From contig NAOQ01000003.1 in NCBI GenBank assembly GCA_002751075.1, forward strand, positions 239,292 to 292,940: a stretch of DNA of 53,649 nucleotides, read 5' to 3'. Shown here piece after piece: positions 23,813 to 37,299 of the stretch (position 1 is the first letter of the stretch; each line of letters starts with the position of its first letter). The position numbers and the translations under genes are program-made. The notes under the pieces were generated by a model that saw only the letters and a list, made by a program, of their open reading frames with translations, was not told the origin of the DNA and made no database searches. Source of the stretch: Ichthyophonus hoferi (lineage: Eukaryota > Opisthokonta > Ichthyosporea > Ichthyophonida > Ichthyophonidae).

Positions 23813-25130
23813 AATGAACTGTACACTATGTGTACTCATAGAAAGCATCCTGAAATATCTAACCTATTGTTTGTGGGAGCTGAGATACTTCAACAGATTG
23901 TCAAGGAGAAGTTTCCCTCCCACAATATACATTCTAATTAAATTCTGGAGTACATTTACAGTAGCATTGTTAGTCCTCTCCACCTCTCGTATTCCAGTTT
24001 TAAATGGTTTCGTCACATTCATAGATGATTACTCTTATTTTACGACTATTTTTCTAATGAAAATAAAGGACAACATTCTTCCCAACTTCAAGAATTTTGT
24101 CACCCATGAAAAAACACTACTTGCTTCATTCAAGGTTACCATCCTGTTCACATATCAGGGGCATGTGTATTTGTCCTCTGCATTTACAGCTTTTCTCAAG
24201 AAAAGTGGTACTTCCCATCATGCTACCCTTCCTTACGCACCCCAACGCAATGGTATGTCCAAGATAATAAACCACCAAATTATCATCATGTGCAGAAGCA
24301 CCAGGAACCCTGCAAATGTTCCACACTACTTCTAGGACTAGGCACTTAGAGCCGCTATTTTTACTCATAACTTATTCCTAGAAAAGGCAGTTTCAAGTGA
24401 TGAGGTCCCCTACACCCTATGAACCAAGGTTAGGCCACCAGTGCAACATCTTCGTGTTTTTGGCTACAAGGTTATTTATCACCTTAACGATATAAAGACA
24501 AAGAAGAAATTCTCATCTTTGGGATGCCTAAGGTACATGCTCGGTTACGCCGAAGACCAGCATGGTTGGCTAATCCTTGAGAAACTAGAGAAGTCTCCGT
24601 CCATCATAACATCATCTTTCATAAGCACTGTTTTTTTTATCAAGGAGAAAACATTTCTGAAATGTAAAGTCCATTTACCATCGATGACATCATCCTAGGT
24701 ATTTTACGAGCCACGCCTTCCGAAGAGACACCAGCTTCAGAGAGAGTGCCGATTGATTCCCCAGCCTGCCATTCCTACACCTATTTACACACAGGACCTT
24801 AAAGACTCCCCTTCCAGGCCTGAAAGAGAGAGCACCTTCGAAAACAGGCCAGCAGCAGCTTTCAACCAACATCTGCGCTCTAAGTATCCCCCACTAACTA
24901 CTTGCAGTGGGAAAAGATATGGGGAACACAGTTGTTTCATGTCAAGCACATCTGCCAGTGTAATGGCATCTTCGGGAAACTATGTTGAAGTTTCCAGGAT
25001 CCATGATCCCAAAGGGTTCGCACATGCGATACGATCGCGCGACAAGCTAGAACGATATCAGAGCCATGGAGCAGGAAATGATCACCATAACATTTTCCAC
25101 ATTTGGGACCTAGTACCTCAACCAGAAGAA
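23813..25130 (+). mobile_element. Ty1/Copia-like LTR element relic, plus strand, part 2 (integrase, start of reverse transcriptase)
   Basis: The integrase core is recognisable at about 23985-24300 (NGFVTFIDDYS, then AFLKKSGTSHHATLPYAPQ and NGMSK). The Copia-specific post-integrase block HLRVFGYKVIYHL follows at about 24442, with a segment near 25080-25120 containing IWDLVPQPE that resembles the entry to the reverse transcriptase. The rest of the RT and RNase H are absent. It continues the plus-strand element of 19040-22115 and is broken several times. Confidence 0.75.
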
Positions 25131-25905
25131 AAAAAGTTGCCAGAATCTGATGAACACACAGATTCACAATCGCTGTCACTATCAACTGACATAGACTGTC
25201 TGTCTACAAAATCGTAGAAATTGAAGTCTAGTTCCTCTAAAAAGCTCCTAAAAGTATCCTCCTTGCTGTCAGAGTAGAATCTAATTCTTGTTTTCTTCAT
25301 GGCCCCAACGAATCCAATCTTACTTGTAATGGGAATCGCTGTTTCTTTCCTAATCCTGGTGACGTTGGGAGTTAGGGACTGTCTCCTCAATACCACCATA
25401 ATGAATTCCTACAAATTATACAAAAAGTTAATTCTTAGTGTCGAGTCTCTCATTCATTTAACCCATGCAATGGAAAGGCCATGACTAAGTCTGTGTTTGC
25501 TGGTTAAATACTTTTCGGTCCTGGTCAATACCAGTTGACCAGGTGATAAATCTAAACAGTACATATTAATTGAGAGGTACTCACATTATGTATTATCTAA
25601 CATGATAACAATATTGTTTGTTATCTTGTGATGTCAGCATCCTCAATCTGATTAATGAATGCTACGCTACGTATAATACGGCAATCATTGAGCATGAATA
25701 AAGTTTAGATTACCAATGCCATTGAAACCACAGTAAATTTATCTGTTAATCTGCACTAAACTTCTAGTCCTAATTAAATATTAAATATAATTAAAGACAT
25801 CATAAAATTAGTTAATTATTAATTAAGATCTAACACTCATACCCATTGGAACCTCGTTGTAGATGTTTATTGCAGATTTAGAGGTACAAGGCAAAACAAA
25901 CAATA
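25131..25905 (-). mobile_element. Minus-strand LTR/leader/gag-start fragment, second copy
   Basis: Minus-strand gag-start-like frame of about 90 acidic residues (25399-25118, with SMSVDSDSD), leader at 25485-25550 and LTR-like sequence to about 25905, where ATTTAGAGGTACAA recurs at 25876. It is homologous to 22116-23812 along its length. It could be the 5' end of the minus-strand element that continues at 17790-19030. Exact LTR ends and target-site duplications could not be set by eye. Confidence 0.55.
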
Positions 25906-28354
25906 ATTCTCCATATAATAATAATTCCATAACTATATACACGCAGCCCCAATTAGATGACGATTATTGCATCTACAATATATCGCTGAGTAAAAAGCTA
26001 AAAGCTTATATATATATTCATTGATCAACAGAGAGAGGTTCAAAAGCAGCAAACTAGAGGTTTAGCCTACTCTTTACCTGATGACGATTATCTAATAGAA
26101 CTCAGTAAAACAGAAACTAATCCTATTTCCAATATATAATATATAATATGTAATTATAATGCATAGTAATATTATACCGTATATTATAAAAGGTTGTTCA
26201 AGTGTTACAGTCAGCCGTGATGACCGTGCTTTTCCTTTGAAAGATAATAATCCAACATCAAATTTAACAAAATTATGTCATATAAGGATATATGTAATAC
26301 CTACCTGTATACCTATATACATATATATATACATACATACCTACCTACCTATCCATTTATATACCTACCGACTTACCTACCTATCTACCTACCCACCTAC
26401 GTTCCTACCTAGGACGCATATGCAATACTACAAATTTTAGAATAAATTTTCTATATTTTCTTATCATGAATATCAGATTAGAGTATAATCTATATATAAC
26501 ATTAAATCCGGGGCGCCATTATTACAGAGATCAAGCTATTGCTACAAGACAAGATAATGTAATATAATGAAGCACACAATAATATAATATAATCTGATAT
26601 AGTATAATAATTGTATGTCGAATGTATTTTGCAGCCGTCTTAGATTCTAAAGTTCAGACATTCCTCGTTAAAATTCCCAGGTCATTTAACTATAATTACT
26701 ATATAATTATATTATATTATTTCATAGTTATGCAATAATATTTTATAATTATATTCTACCACTAAGTAAATACTAATGTAAATATATATTTTATATTATG
26801 GTAATTTTGGCCATATATATTACTTTACACACACTAATCCCAAAACTTATGAATTTTTAATTAACTAATACCAATTCATGCCAATTAATACTAACTAGTG
26901 CCAATAAATAATTTCAATTTATAACCAAATATAGGTAAAGTATGTTACGCGGCCTTGGCATAATCATATATATCGTATAACATAACAGAGTATTCCAAAC
27001 TATACTGTATGTAATATACTATATATATACATATATAATATATCTTGGTATATATATATATTTGAATTGTCTTACTATATTATTAAAATTCAAACTACTT
27101 ACTATCTATACGCTTTGCGCATTTTTAAAGTCTAGTTAAAGCTTAGTTAGGATTTATGTTAAAACTTTTGACTGGGTGACACCCAACACCGGCAATACAA
27201 TACAAGGTGATTATTATTGTCACTATATATCTTCACTATCGTACCATATTACCTTATTATATATACATTCCATAATACTATCCTACTATCCTACCATACA
27301 TACATACTATAATACTGTCCAACCATACATAGTGTAGTACTATCCTACCATACATATATGCTATAATACTATCTTACCATACATACATGCCATGCATAAT
27401 ACTATCCTACTATATATACACTATATTTCTTTATATTCCTTTATATTACTTTGTTATAATATTTATCTTTATTACTATTTATCACTCCTGTTGAATGTGA
27501 GTATTGGTGTTTGTTATTGTGAATATAATTGCCTTTCTATCATTTTATTATTATTACACATACACAGCAATAACATATATACTACATACATACTTACGTA
27601 TATATATATGATGTAGGAAATATGATATGATATGTTGTGATGTGGTATATTGTGATATGATTGGTATGATATGATATGGCGTGATATTATAGATATTATA
27701 TAGTATAATATAATATAATATAACATGACAGAAGGTAATACTAACGAGGAAGTGATTCATTGTTATATTATATTATATGATACTGAATGATATGGTATGA
27801 TTTGATATGATATGACAGAATATATTATACGGTATCATATAATATGTAATAGTATGATGTAATAATATGGCATGATATATTATAATGTAATATAATACAA
27901 GACTATTATGTGATGTTATTAATTGAGATATTATGATTGTGCCTTTAAAGCTGTTTAGCACTAATACAGTATATCATATCATATCATATCATATCATACT
28001 ATATTATAATATAGCTACATACATTTACAACAGAGTCAAAGTAACTATGGTTATAATTATCTTATTAATTAATGCTGGGTTCTAAAGTATTATATACGTA
28101 ATTCTATTTTTAGGAAGTATAAAAAGATTCTGTTTGAGACAGATTGTAGGGACTCTTAATTATGCAATGATATTGAATAAATGCTGCAGATATAATATAT
28201 ATATATATATATATGTCTAGATCATTCACTATCAGAGGTTTTCTATCATTTGACTTGCTTAAAATTACACAATCATCACACCCATCATGATTTATAGTTT
28301 TTCTATTGGCCTCCCCCACTAATCTAATCTTAATCTATCATTATATTGGTACAG
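25906..28354. other. Intergenic and 5'-flanking DNA upstream of the PNISR-like gene
   Basis: No exon was recognised. Low-complexity tracts are a CTAC-rich stretch at 26280-26410, an imperfect tandem repeat of about 43-47 bp at 27265-27415 (unit with ATACTATCCTACCATACATA) and TATGATA-type repeats at 27615-28000, ending in five tandem ATATC units near 27975. The acceptor at 28354 implies an unseen 5' exon of the PNISR-like gene somewhere in this interval. Confidence 0.5.
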
Positions 28355-28360
28355 GTTACG

Positions 28361-28976
28361 ATGTCAGAAGTGAAAGACGCTGCCTATTGGGCAGAACAGG
28401 CAAGAAAATATGCGGAAAAATCTAAAACTAGTCCTGCCCCACCCGCTCACCCCCTTCCATCCGCACCACAAGCACAATCACAACAACCATTGGCTCCTAA
28501 TAATACCCAAGGATCACAAGGACCAATGAGAATGGTTGGTAATAGTTGGGATCCTAGTCACATGACCCCTGACCAGTACCAACAATTCATGCAATACTAT
28601 CCGCAGTACTACCCTCAATACTTGCACTCTATTGGTCAGCAGGGGAATATACAACCCCAATCTTCCAATCAGATACAACCATCTTCTAGTCCCATGCCTA
28701 ATCAGGTGCTACCTCCTACGAGTGTTGCCATGACAACACCCCTAGCAACGCCTGTGGCAACGAAGCAAGATACAAGTGTACCTGCTGAGAATGCTGTCCC
28801 CTCATTTGTCCATCCTAGTAGGATGAAGGCGATTGGTACTGGGAGTTCATTGCTTGCAACACCACCTGCACAAGGTACTGTTAGATTAGATTAGATTGAA
28901 TTGGATTTTCTTGCATTGTGTTATATTATATTATATTATATTATATCCTACTAGGTTACATACCTTTACCTACCTA

Positions 28977-29010
<34 letters not shown>

Positions 29011-29027
29011 TCTGTCTATCTATCTAC

Positions 29028-29062
<35 letters not shown>

Positions 29063-32000
29063 CTTACTTATCCATCTATCTATCTACCTATATATCTATA
29101 TCTATCCACATGTCTCTCTATCTATCTATCTATCCATCTACCTACCTGTCTATTTATCTACCCATATAGATCTATATCTATGTCTCTATCTATGTATATA
29201 TCTATATTTCTTCTATTTGTAGCTTTTATCCATTTAAGGTTTTACTATATAATCTAACACGCCTTGACACACCTTGATCTGATTATACGTTTTGCGATTA
29301 ACTATGAAAGGTACTTATTTTCAGATCAGACTAATATTGATAGTTTTATATATATATATGTATATGTATGCACGCCTATGTAAGTATATATAAGTATATG
29401 TGTATATATGCTTAAACCTTAAACCCCAACCCTCTCAGAATCACCTCCTATTGGTCAACCTCCTCAATTCCCCCATGCACCAATAATACACGGTCAAGGC
29501 CATTATACCGCCCAATCAAATCCACCCACAGCCCCTAGTTCTGCACCAGGGACCTATCAAATGGGATTAGCAGGAAACTATCCAATAGGAATGGGTGGAG
29601 TGTATGGGATGTACGGGCAACCTTCAGGCCCATTAGGTCAAATAAGTCAATCAAATGCCATGACTATAAATATGGGAGGGGTGAGTGGATATAGTTATCC
29701 AATGACAAGTGGTAATATACCTGGGTCTATAAATGGACCTATAGGTGGACCAATTGCATCGGGAGCTAACCAATCAGCGGTGGGAGTGATGGGCCAACAC
29801 ATGTCACCACACGCTAGTACGTGATTTAATTGGTTGTTGTATAATATAATATAATATAATATAATACTACAGAATTTAACGTAATATAGTACCTAGCGTG
29901 TTATATCTTTCTCTTTCTCTTATGTCGTATATTTGGAGTATAATTGTTTTAATATTCTTGTGGTTACATATATATATATAGTTATGCGTTGATGTGTTTT
30001 ATTTCTTTCCAATAGTATACCTGTAGCTGTTGCGATAAACCAATTTATCAGGGTATATTGTATTATTTTGCATGATATTATACTATCCTATTCTATATTA
30101 TATTATATTATATTATAGTATATTATATTGTAGTGTCTTACTCCATACTACAGTATATCTTATTATATTATATTATATTTTATTATTCTATACTATCTTA
30201 TATACAATACACTAATCCAATTTACTATCCTATCATACGTCCCATTCTCATTGGTTTTAAATTAGGTACAACCAATGGCATGCCCTCTACCGCCCAGCTA
30301 AATAAGTTACCGGCATGGATGAGAGATGCTTTAGTCAGTAAGCTAACAAAGGAGCAGAAAGAGAAAGAGAAAGAGAAAGAGAAAGAAAGAAGGAGGTTAA
30401 GGGCCGATGAAGATGCAGCTGTTGCTATGGAAACCGGAGAGCAATTAGTAGGGGGAGAGGGGAAGACGAGGGAGTGGGAGAGGGAGACGGGAGTTAGAGT
30501 GAGGGTAGAGCAACGTGATTCGCTGGGGCATCATGAAAAATCACACCTTATAGTAAGTGAAATTAGTGATGATGATATATGTTATACTATAGTATGTTAT
30601 AGTATATAATATATGATTCATTAAGTTTAAAACAATGCATTATGTAATGCAATTAGGATAATCTATGCTGTTATTTAGCCTTTTATAGAAGCCTGATTAC
30701 TTGCTTACTACTTACGTCACAATAGACTAATATAGTAAATTGTGTCATAATAGCCTAAGGCAGTAACTCAGATTGAGGACTTGGAGTTTGGATTGGATGA
30801 CGAGGAAAGGATAAGGTTAGAGGTGAGTAAAACCAGTGCATAGTTTGTTATACCTTATCATTAATATAGCTATATGTAGTATACACGTATATTTACCATC
30901 TATATACCAATGCCTATGCCATATATAGATATACCTTAGCCATATATATGCATGGTTTTTATATACTATAGTGCAGTGAAAGGGAGAGTGACCAGGAGAA
31001 AGATGACATTATACATCAGCAGTCTAACTTTCTATTGGTACACAGGCTCAGAAATTAAGATGGATCCTGCTAACAGTATTGGCTGAGGTCACAACAGAAG
31101 AATTTAAGAGTATTACCATGGAGATAGAGGAAGGTATGTGGTAGGATAGGGTAGGGTAGAGTATTACATTGTATGCTATGATATATTATATGTTAATTTA
31201 GAATATATAGTATAACTATCTATGAACCATTCTCATCTATCCCCATATGCCATTATAACTCATTGCCCCACCCAACCAAACCATGCCGCCTGATCCAAAC
31301 CCAATTAAATTTATAAATACATGCACATATACGTATACATATACGTATACCTATATATATGTATAGGTCCGTGGATGGCTCGTTTACTAGGTCGATCTAT
31401 GCCCAAGGCTCGACCCGCTGCCCGAATTACAGTGCCTGTTGCCTCTAGACCTAATATGATTGGCAGAGAACCAGATAATACCAATCAATCACATCCATCT
31501 GGTGCGCTGTTAGGTAGGTATATATATAGTACGTCTATTTATAATAGGTCTATATAGTATTATGGTACACACAATATATATATATATATATCTTATATCT
31601 TATTTAATGTTAATCGATATATGATAGTCTGGTCATCAATGGGTTCATTGCTCTTCCATGATTTACTGTCAAAGTCTAAATAGATATGACACAATCAACA
31701 ACGCATAATCAAAAAAAAATATAAAAAAAACTTAATTAAAATGTATATATATTTTAAAAAATGAATGAACATAATTCAATAAAAGAAATTATTCTTGTTT
31801 GCTTAATACAAAATTTTCTGGAACTTCCTTTTAAAAAAGTTAATGTGTGTGTATTCAAAGGTCGATTGCTATTGGTTCTTATCAATCTTTAATTAGACCT
31901 AATTCAATCTACTCCAATCCTATCCATTGCCTGGATATGATCTTTATTCAATAATAAATGGTAATTTACATTGACCAATTACAGGACTGGCTACATATGG

Positions 32001-35000
32001 ATCTGATGACGAGAACCAATCATCAGATAGTGAAAGTGATGTCAGAGATAAAGACAACGGCCAACCAGAAGTATCTGTTAAGATTGTGCCATCATCAGAG
32101 GTACGTTATGATAGATGCTTTAAAAATTGTATATATATGCTGCGGAAAACCTATATATATAATATGCATACATCCATACATGCATATATATGATATAATA
32201 TAACGCAGATATAGAAAATACGATACACTCATACGTACATTAACACATTTTAATTAAAAAAAATTAAAAATTAAAATTTGGAGTTTTTATCGTTCTCATT
32301 TATTAATAGGGCTAGACTATAGTATATCATGTCATACCATGCTGTACTATACTATATTATATTTCTATAATAGTAATAATAATAATACATTCATATATTA
32401 ATTAATGTGATCTGAATCATCATTGGCTAGGAGGTAACAGAACGAGAGCTATTGGCTTATATAATTGGATACTAACTTATAATTAGTCCTAAGTAGCAAT
32501 TTTGAAAAAATTACTATGTTTGGTTATCTTGTAGATCTGATTTCTGGCGAGTTCTTTTTATTTTTCGATACACGCATGCTGTATCTATCGGTTTATTTAT
32601 AATAACAGTAATAATAATAGTAATAATAATAATAGCAACAGTATTAATAAGCCTAACAACGATAGTCGTAACAATAGCATTACTATCTATATCACTATAT
32701 GTGTGTACTTGGTGAAAGGTATGGTATATATACCAACCCATATGTACACCACCTCAGAGATCACCTGATACCAAGCCAATCAAAACAAAGGACCTTGGGT
32801 TGGAGAGTAAAACAGTCACAGTATCTAAAGGGTCTAGGTGAGTGGATACAGAGGATGGTTAATTTTAATCATTAATGATTATTGGCTAGGGTTTTAATGG
32901 CTATTAATTGCGGATAATTAAGGTTAATCAAGGCTCTACTTCAATAGAATGTATATAATAATACAATATACTATACTAATGTAACATAATACAATTTAAT
33001 ATACTATAAGATACTGTTTTATATTCTGCTATATTCTACCATCCTACTATAACATATTATCATACAATACAATATACTGCATTACATTAAATAGAGAACA
33101 GATAATATAAGAACCATGATTGTCAGCCACTCAGAACTAGTGTATCTTATTACCTGAATGGTGATTGGGTTGTGCTAATTACACCAACGCGCATCATTAT
33201 TTATGTAAATATAAAGCATTCTACCCTTCATGAATGCTCCAATCATAAACCCCCTATCACGTGATATATATATGTATGTCTTTTTTCTTTTTTAGATCCA
33301 CTTTCTTTTTTGGGGTGGTTGTACCTGTGATACCTATTCCATCATCATGACATTTATTATGCATTAGGTTTCTTATTACCAATTAGAACAATTATGCATT
33401 TATCTACCTTATTTTTATTGAATAAACTTTTTGTTTTAAAATGACTTTGACCAGTAACATAACAGAATTAGGGTGGTAGATAAGAATTTCTTTACTAATA
33501 AATTGATATAATTGGAGAAGGTACCTATTGATAGACCTGCAATTATAACTGCACGGTAGTATATAATAGATAAGGTGGTATATAATAGGTATAGTAGTAT
33601 ACATACTATACTGTATGGTAGTATAGCGTGTATCACTGCCAACAGTACTAAGAAGGTATGGTCTTCCTCCTGTCTCCAGCCATGACTTAAGTGTTTCCAG
33701 GGAGAGGTATGAAGACATTTCTATATGGGCATGGATTTGTTTTATTCATGTAGTTATACATATATATGCGTCTATGTACGCCTATAATATCATACTATTA
33801 TACCATTTTTATTATTACTATTATTACTATTACTATTATTATTATTACTATTATTATTATTGCTATTATTACTCCTTTTATTATTTTTATGATTATTACT
33901 GTTATGGTATTGTTAGTTAGTATAGGCCGTGGGTTTGAGTGTATTTTACAATAGACCAATGGGCGGGCAGGGATGAGCATTCTTCTGCGCGTCATCGTAG
34001 TGTCACCAGGAGTCGAAGTCGTTCCACAAGTAGGGGTAGAAGCAGCCATAGTAGAAGGAGGTATAAAGTTAATACATCATTATTATTGGCTTGTTATTTT
34101 ATTATTATTGCAAGATTCTTATTGATTTGATGCTATTATGGTATAGGGTATATAATATAGGGTGTATTGGCTTGTTGCTGTATTATAGCTATATATTTAG
34201 TATATTTCAGCGAATTATTTTTACTGGCATGTTATTTCGCTATTATTGCAGTTTTATTGTATTTTTACTTTTGGAAGTTTGTTGGGTTGTTTTTGTATTA
34301 TAGTGGATAAATACTATACTATTATTGTAGGATATCTGTATGGGTATTATAGATTACACACGCCAGCGATATATGTTTCTTACTCTAATCTTAGAATGTT
34401 ATGATTATTATTATATGTGTACGCATGTGTGTATGTATATATGTATATTGCGAACAAATTCTGATGCAATGACACTAATATGACGCAATTATGATTTGTG
34501 CCTACCTATTTCACATTACTTACCTTTCATCTCTCTTTCTCTTTCTTGCTAGAAGTGGAAGCAGAAGTAGAAGCAGTAGTAGAAAGCATAGCAGTAGAAG
34601 GTATGTATGGTATATAGAGTATATAGGATTTGTATTGATATAGTATGTTATATTATGGGATAGTATACTATAATACAATACAATAGGATATAGTATGATA
34701 AAATATACTCTCAGTACGATATAGTATAATATGTGTAAGATAATATAGTTAGGGTCTCATAGAATAAAAAATGATGGGATAAATAATAACAGTAATAATA
34801 ATAATACTAATAGTCATAATAAAAATAGTAATAATAGCATAAATAATAATGATGCTCATAATAATAGTAGTAGTAGTTATAATAATAGAATAATAAAAAT
34901 AGTTATAATGATAATAGTAGTAATAATAATAAAATAATAATAATAGTAATAATGATAATAGTAGTAATAATCGTAGTAACAAGAACAATGACCTCTTCTC

Positions 35001-35467
35001 CCTCTTCCTTCCTAGTGACAGGCATGACTCCAGACATCGTTCACGAACCAGTGGAAAGTCCTACAGGTCACATGATACATCACGTGATAATAGTCGTAGT
35101 CGATCTAGGTCTAGAAGTCCACGTAGACGACATAGGAGGTATATAGTATGAGGGGATAGGATAGAATAGTATAGTATACCATAGTATAGGAGGATATCTA
35201 TTAATTGTTGCTATTATTATACTAATTATATATATAGATACATATATATACTATATGTAAATGATAATGATCGTGAGTTTGGTAGGCTGATCATTTTAAT
35301 TGTTACAATGGTTGACAATTGGGAATTACGATGACTTATTATCTACCCATCTTTCCTCTCTTCCTCTACCTTTCTCTCTTGCTTTCCTTAAACTTATATA
35401 AACACCAAGCATACATATACTATTACACAATCATGAATACATACATATGCAACCCTTTATACACGTC

Positions 35468-35521
<54 letters not shown>

Positions 35522-35637
35522 GCAGTCCTAGCCACAGTCCTTCCCACAGGAAATCCACCAATCATTCTCGTCGATCACATCGTAGTCCCAGCCCAGTATT
35601 ATCTCCTAAACGACATTCTAGGAGAAATAAGAGTTGA
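28361..35637 (+). CDS. PNISR: PNISR-like arginine/serine-rich splicing-associated protein
   Basis: Coding exons 28361-28874, 29439-29816, 30266-30552, 30754-30822, 31046-31133, 31367-31513, 31985-32100, 32758-32837, 33971-34060, 34553-34600, 35016-35138 and 35526-35637 total 2052 nt, giving 683 residues (human PNISR has 805). Residues 1-297 are Pro/Gln/Gly-rich. Then comes [14 protein letters not shown] (about 311-324), equivalent to human LPAWIREGLEKM, followed by a [11 protein letters not shown] helix. Next are [17 protein letters not shown] (human LLTKMLLTEILLDVTDEEI) and ATYGSDDE (human GYGSGDSEDE). The last about 125 residues are an RS domain. PNISR is a nuclear-speckle protein that binds pinin. 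An acceptor (ACAG) lies 6 nt before the chosen ATG, so a 5' UTR exon, or a coding one equivalent to the human W-rich N-terminus, lies upstream. The short exons 9-12 all start after phase-2 AG donors. Confidence 0.85.
28920..29215 (+). repeat. Microsatellite cluster in PNISR intron 1 (TATTA, AT, TATC)
   Basis: Successive TATAT/TATTA units, a pure (TA)n block near 28980-29007 and long (TATC)n runs near 29012-29160 fill the first intron after the donor at 28875. No function is visible. Confidence 0.85.
33797..33905 (+). repeat. ATT/ACT trinucleotide-rich tract in PNISR intron 8
   Basis: About 110 bp of near-pure ATT with interspersed ACT and GCT units, about 65 bp upstream of the exon at 33971. 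The acceptor itself (GGGCGGGCAG) has almost no polypyrimidine tract, so this upstream T-rich run may help define it. Confidence 0.75.
34770..34980 (+). repeat. AAT/TAG trinucleotide-rich tract in PNISR intron 10
   Basis: About 210 bp built from AAT, AGT and TAG-like triplets, directly upstream of the RS exon at 35016. Confidence 0.75.
35472..35517 (+). repeat. (CT)n microsatellite forming the polypyrimidine tract of the last PNISR exon
   Basis: About 23 uninterrupted CT units end 8 nt before the TGCAG acceptor at 35525. Length polymorphism here would directly change the polypyrimidine tract of the terminal exon. Confidence 0.9.
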
Positions 35638-37290
35638 GAGAGAGAGAGAGGGAGAGATATAGAGAAAAGTAGATCATAATGGATTGTGGATGTATTTTTA
35701 TATACTATCATGATATATTATTGTTATACCAGAATGTTATAGGAACTACTATAGTATATGATAGATTATCCATCATTGATAGGTATGATATTATGTTAAC
35801 TTGGTGTAAATATTTATAAATGATACTAATACAGTCTGTACAAGAATATATTTACAAACATGTATTGACTTTTATTGGGTGTATGTGATGGCCATTACAT
35901 ATATTCTTTATATTCGTGTAATTTATAAGAGATTCTACACAATGTAGTTGATTAAATATAATAATATAATAATGATAAGATACTAAATAGAATTAGATTT
36001 TTTTATTATAAAAAAAAAACGACATCAGAAAGGGCTTATAACTCTTAGGACCCAAATCATGCATCATTTGTACCAAGTTACAGCGATTGCATACCACACT
36101 ACCATACATTGCCATTGGATTGGTGTAGACCTCAATACCACAATGATTTCTTATTTATTTGTATTACAATGTGAAATATATTTTATTTTATTATTATCTG
36201 CTATTAACCAAATAGTAAAATATTCTACTAAACTGCGTAGTAATGGTTCAGATTGAGATTAACTCATGTATACCATATTATATTGGATATACAATTTGAT
36301 TCGAACTCAGTCTCATTGCATCGCATGTGTTTAGAATAGTATAAATCAATCACTGTGGTTGAGACGGTTTTAACTTTTATTTACATTAGTCCGCCACTAA
36401 ACATGTGCCATTGGCAGGGTAACGGTTTAAGATAAAGCCTGGATATGTTTATCCTATATTTTACCGTTTTAACATTATTAATTAACATTCTTTAGAAAAG
36501 AAGTCATAAAACATGCATTTATAAAATGATTACTCATTGGAACCAACAGCCTTAAAGCACTTGAATACTATATTTTTCTTGTTATTTTTAGGATATTCAT
36601 TTAATTATTACACAGAGAAATGTCTTTTCTTAAGCTATTTTGGTAGACATGTAAAAAATAAATGTCATTACTGGCTAGGAGTTTAGCACTAAATTATTGG
36701 TAATCCAATAAAACTTGAAAATAGGTCTTCACGCAAAGCTATTAACCAACCACATAGTCTATAAGCGTAGATCAATAAGTGTTGACCAATAGAACAAAAG
36801 ATTGGAATAGTCAAAAGCCAATTCAATACGCTAGTGCTTACCACAAATATTTTATTCGGATATTTCTTATGAGCCATTCTTTCTTCAGCGATGGTTTTCA
36901 TCAGTACTCCTCTGATTGATGGTTGATTAATTACAATCTGCTTAATGATTCCTTGTGACCGATTCTAGTAGTAATTGGCTAAAACAGTTGTTGAGTCTGG
37001 AGTCGACCTTTTGTGATTTGAATAATGTTGGCGATATTCATTTATTGGTCAAGGTCATAGTTGATCAAATAGAATTTTGATTCAAGCATTGACATATTTG
37101 AATCAATTGCTAATTTATGATCCAATCATACTCAATTCAGATCACGACGAAGCCTATTACATCTACTGAGGAATATACCAGGACACTTAGCAGGGCACTT
37201 ACTACAACTGTTACTACAATACTTATTCCTTTAGAGCCAAAATATGACAACCAAATGAACACTAACCTCGATGCTGTTGCTAATTAATGA
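35638..37290. other. 3' flank of the PNISR-like gene and intergenic DNA
   Basis: After an AG-rich run at 35636-35665, no supported gene is seen. The stretch holds copy 3 of repeat family 1. One isolated exon-like frame on the minus strand at about 36842-36912 is treated as a finding only. Confidence 0.5.
36140..36450 (+). repeat. Dispersed repeat family 1, copy 3
   Basis: It is collinear with 10440-10780: a TTCAGATTGAG block, CATATTATATTxGxTATACA, TCTCATTGCATCGCATGTG, a GTGGTTGAGAC block and GGGTAACGGTTTAA. Copies 1 and 3 match over about 210 bp at the right-hand side. Confidence 0.65.
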
Positions 37291-37299
37291 AAACCAAAT

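Noticed and set aside
23814-24335. Longest plus-strand frame read as a host gene
   Set aside because: Its core is a Copia integrase and it sits inside an old broken element, so it is not annotated as a gene.
28896-29222. Frames rich in [10 protein letters not shown]
   Set aside because: Translation of a (TATC)n microsatellite inside a PNISR intron.
36305-36330. GATTCGAACTC as a pol III B box
   Set aside because: It is part of repeat family 1, the other copies lack the motif, and no A box or cloverleaf is present.
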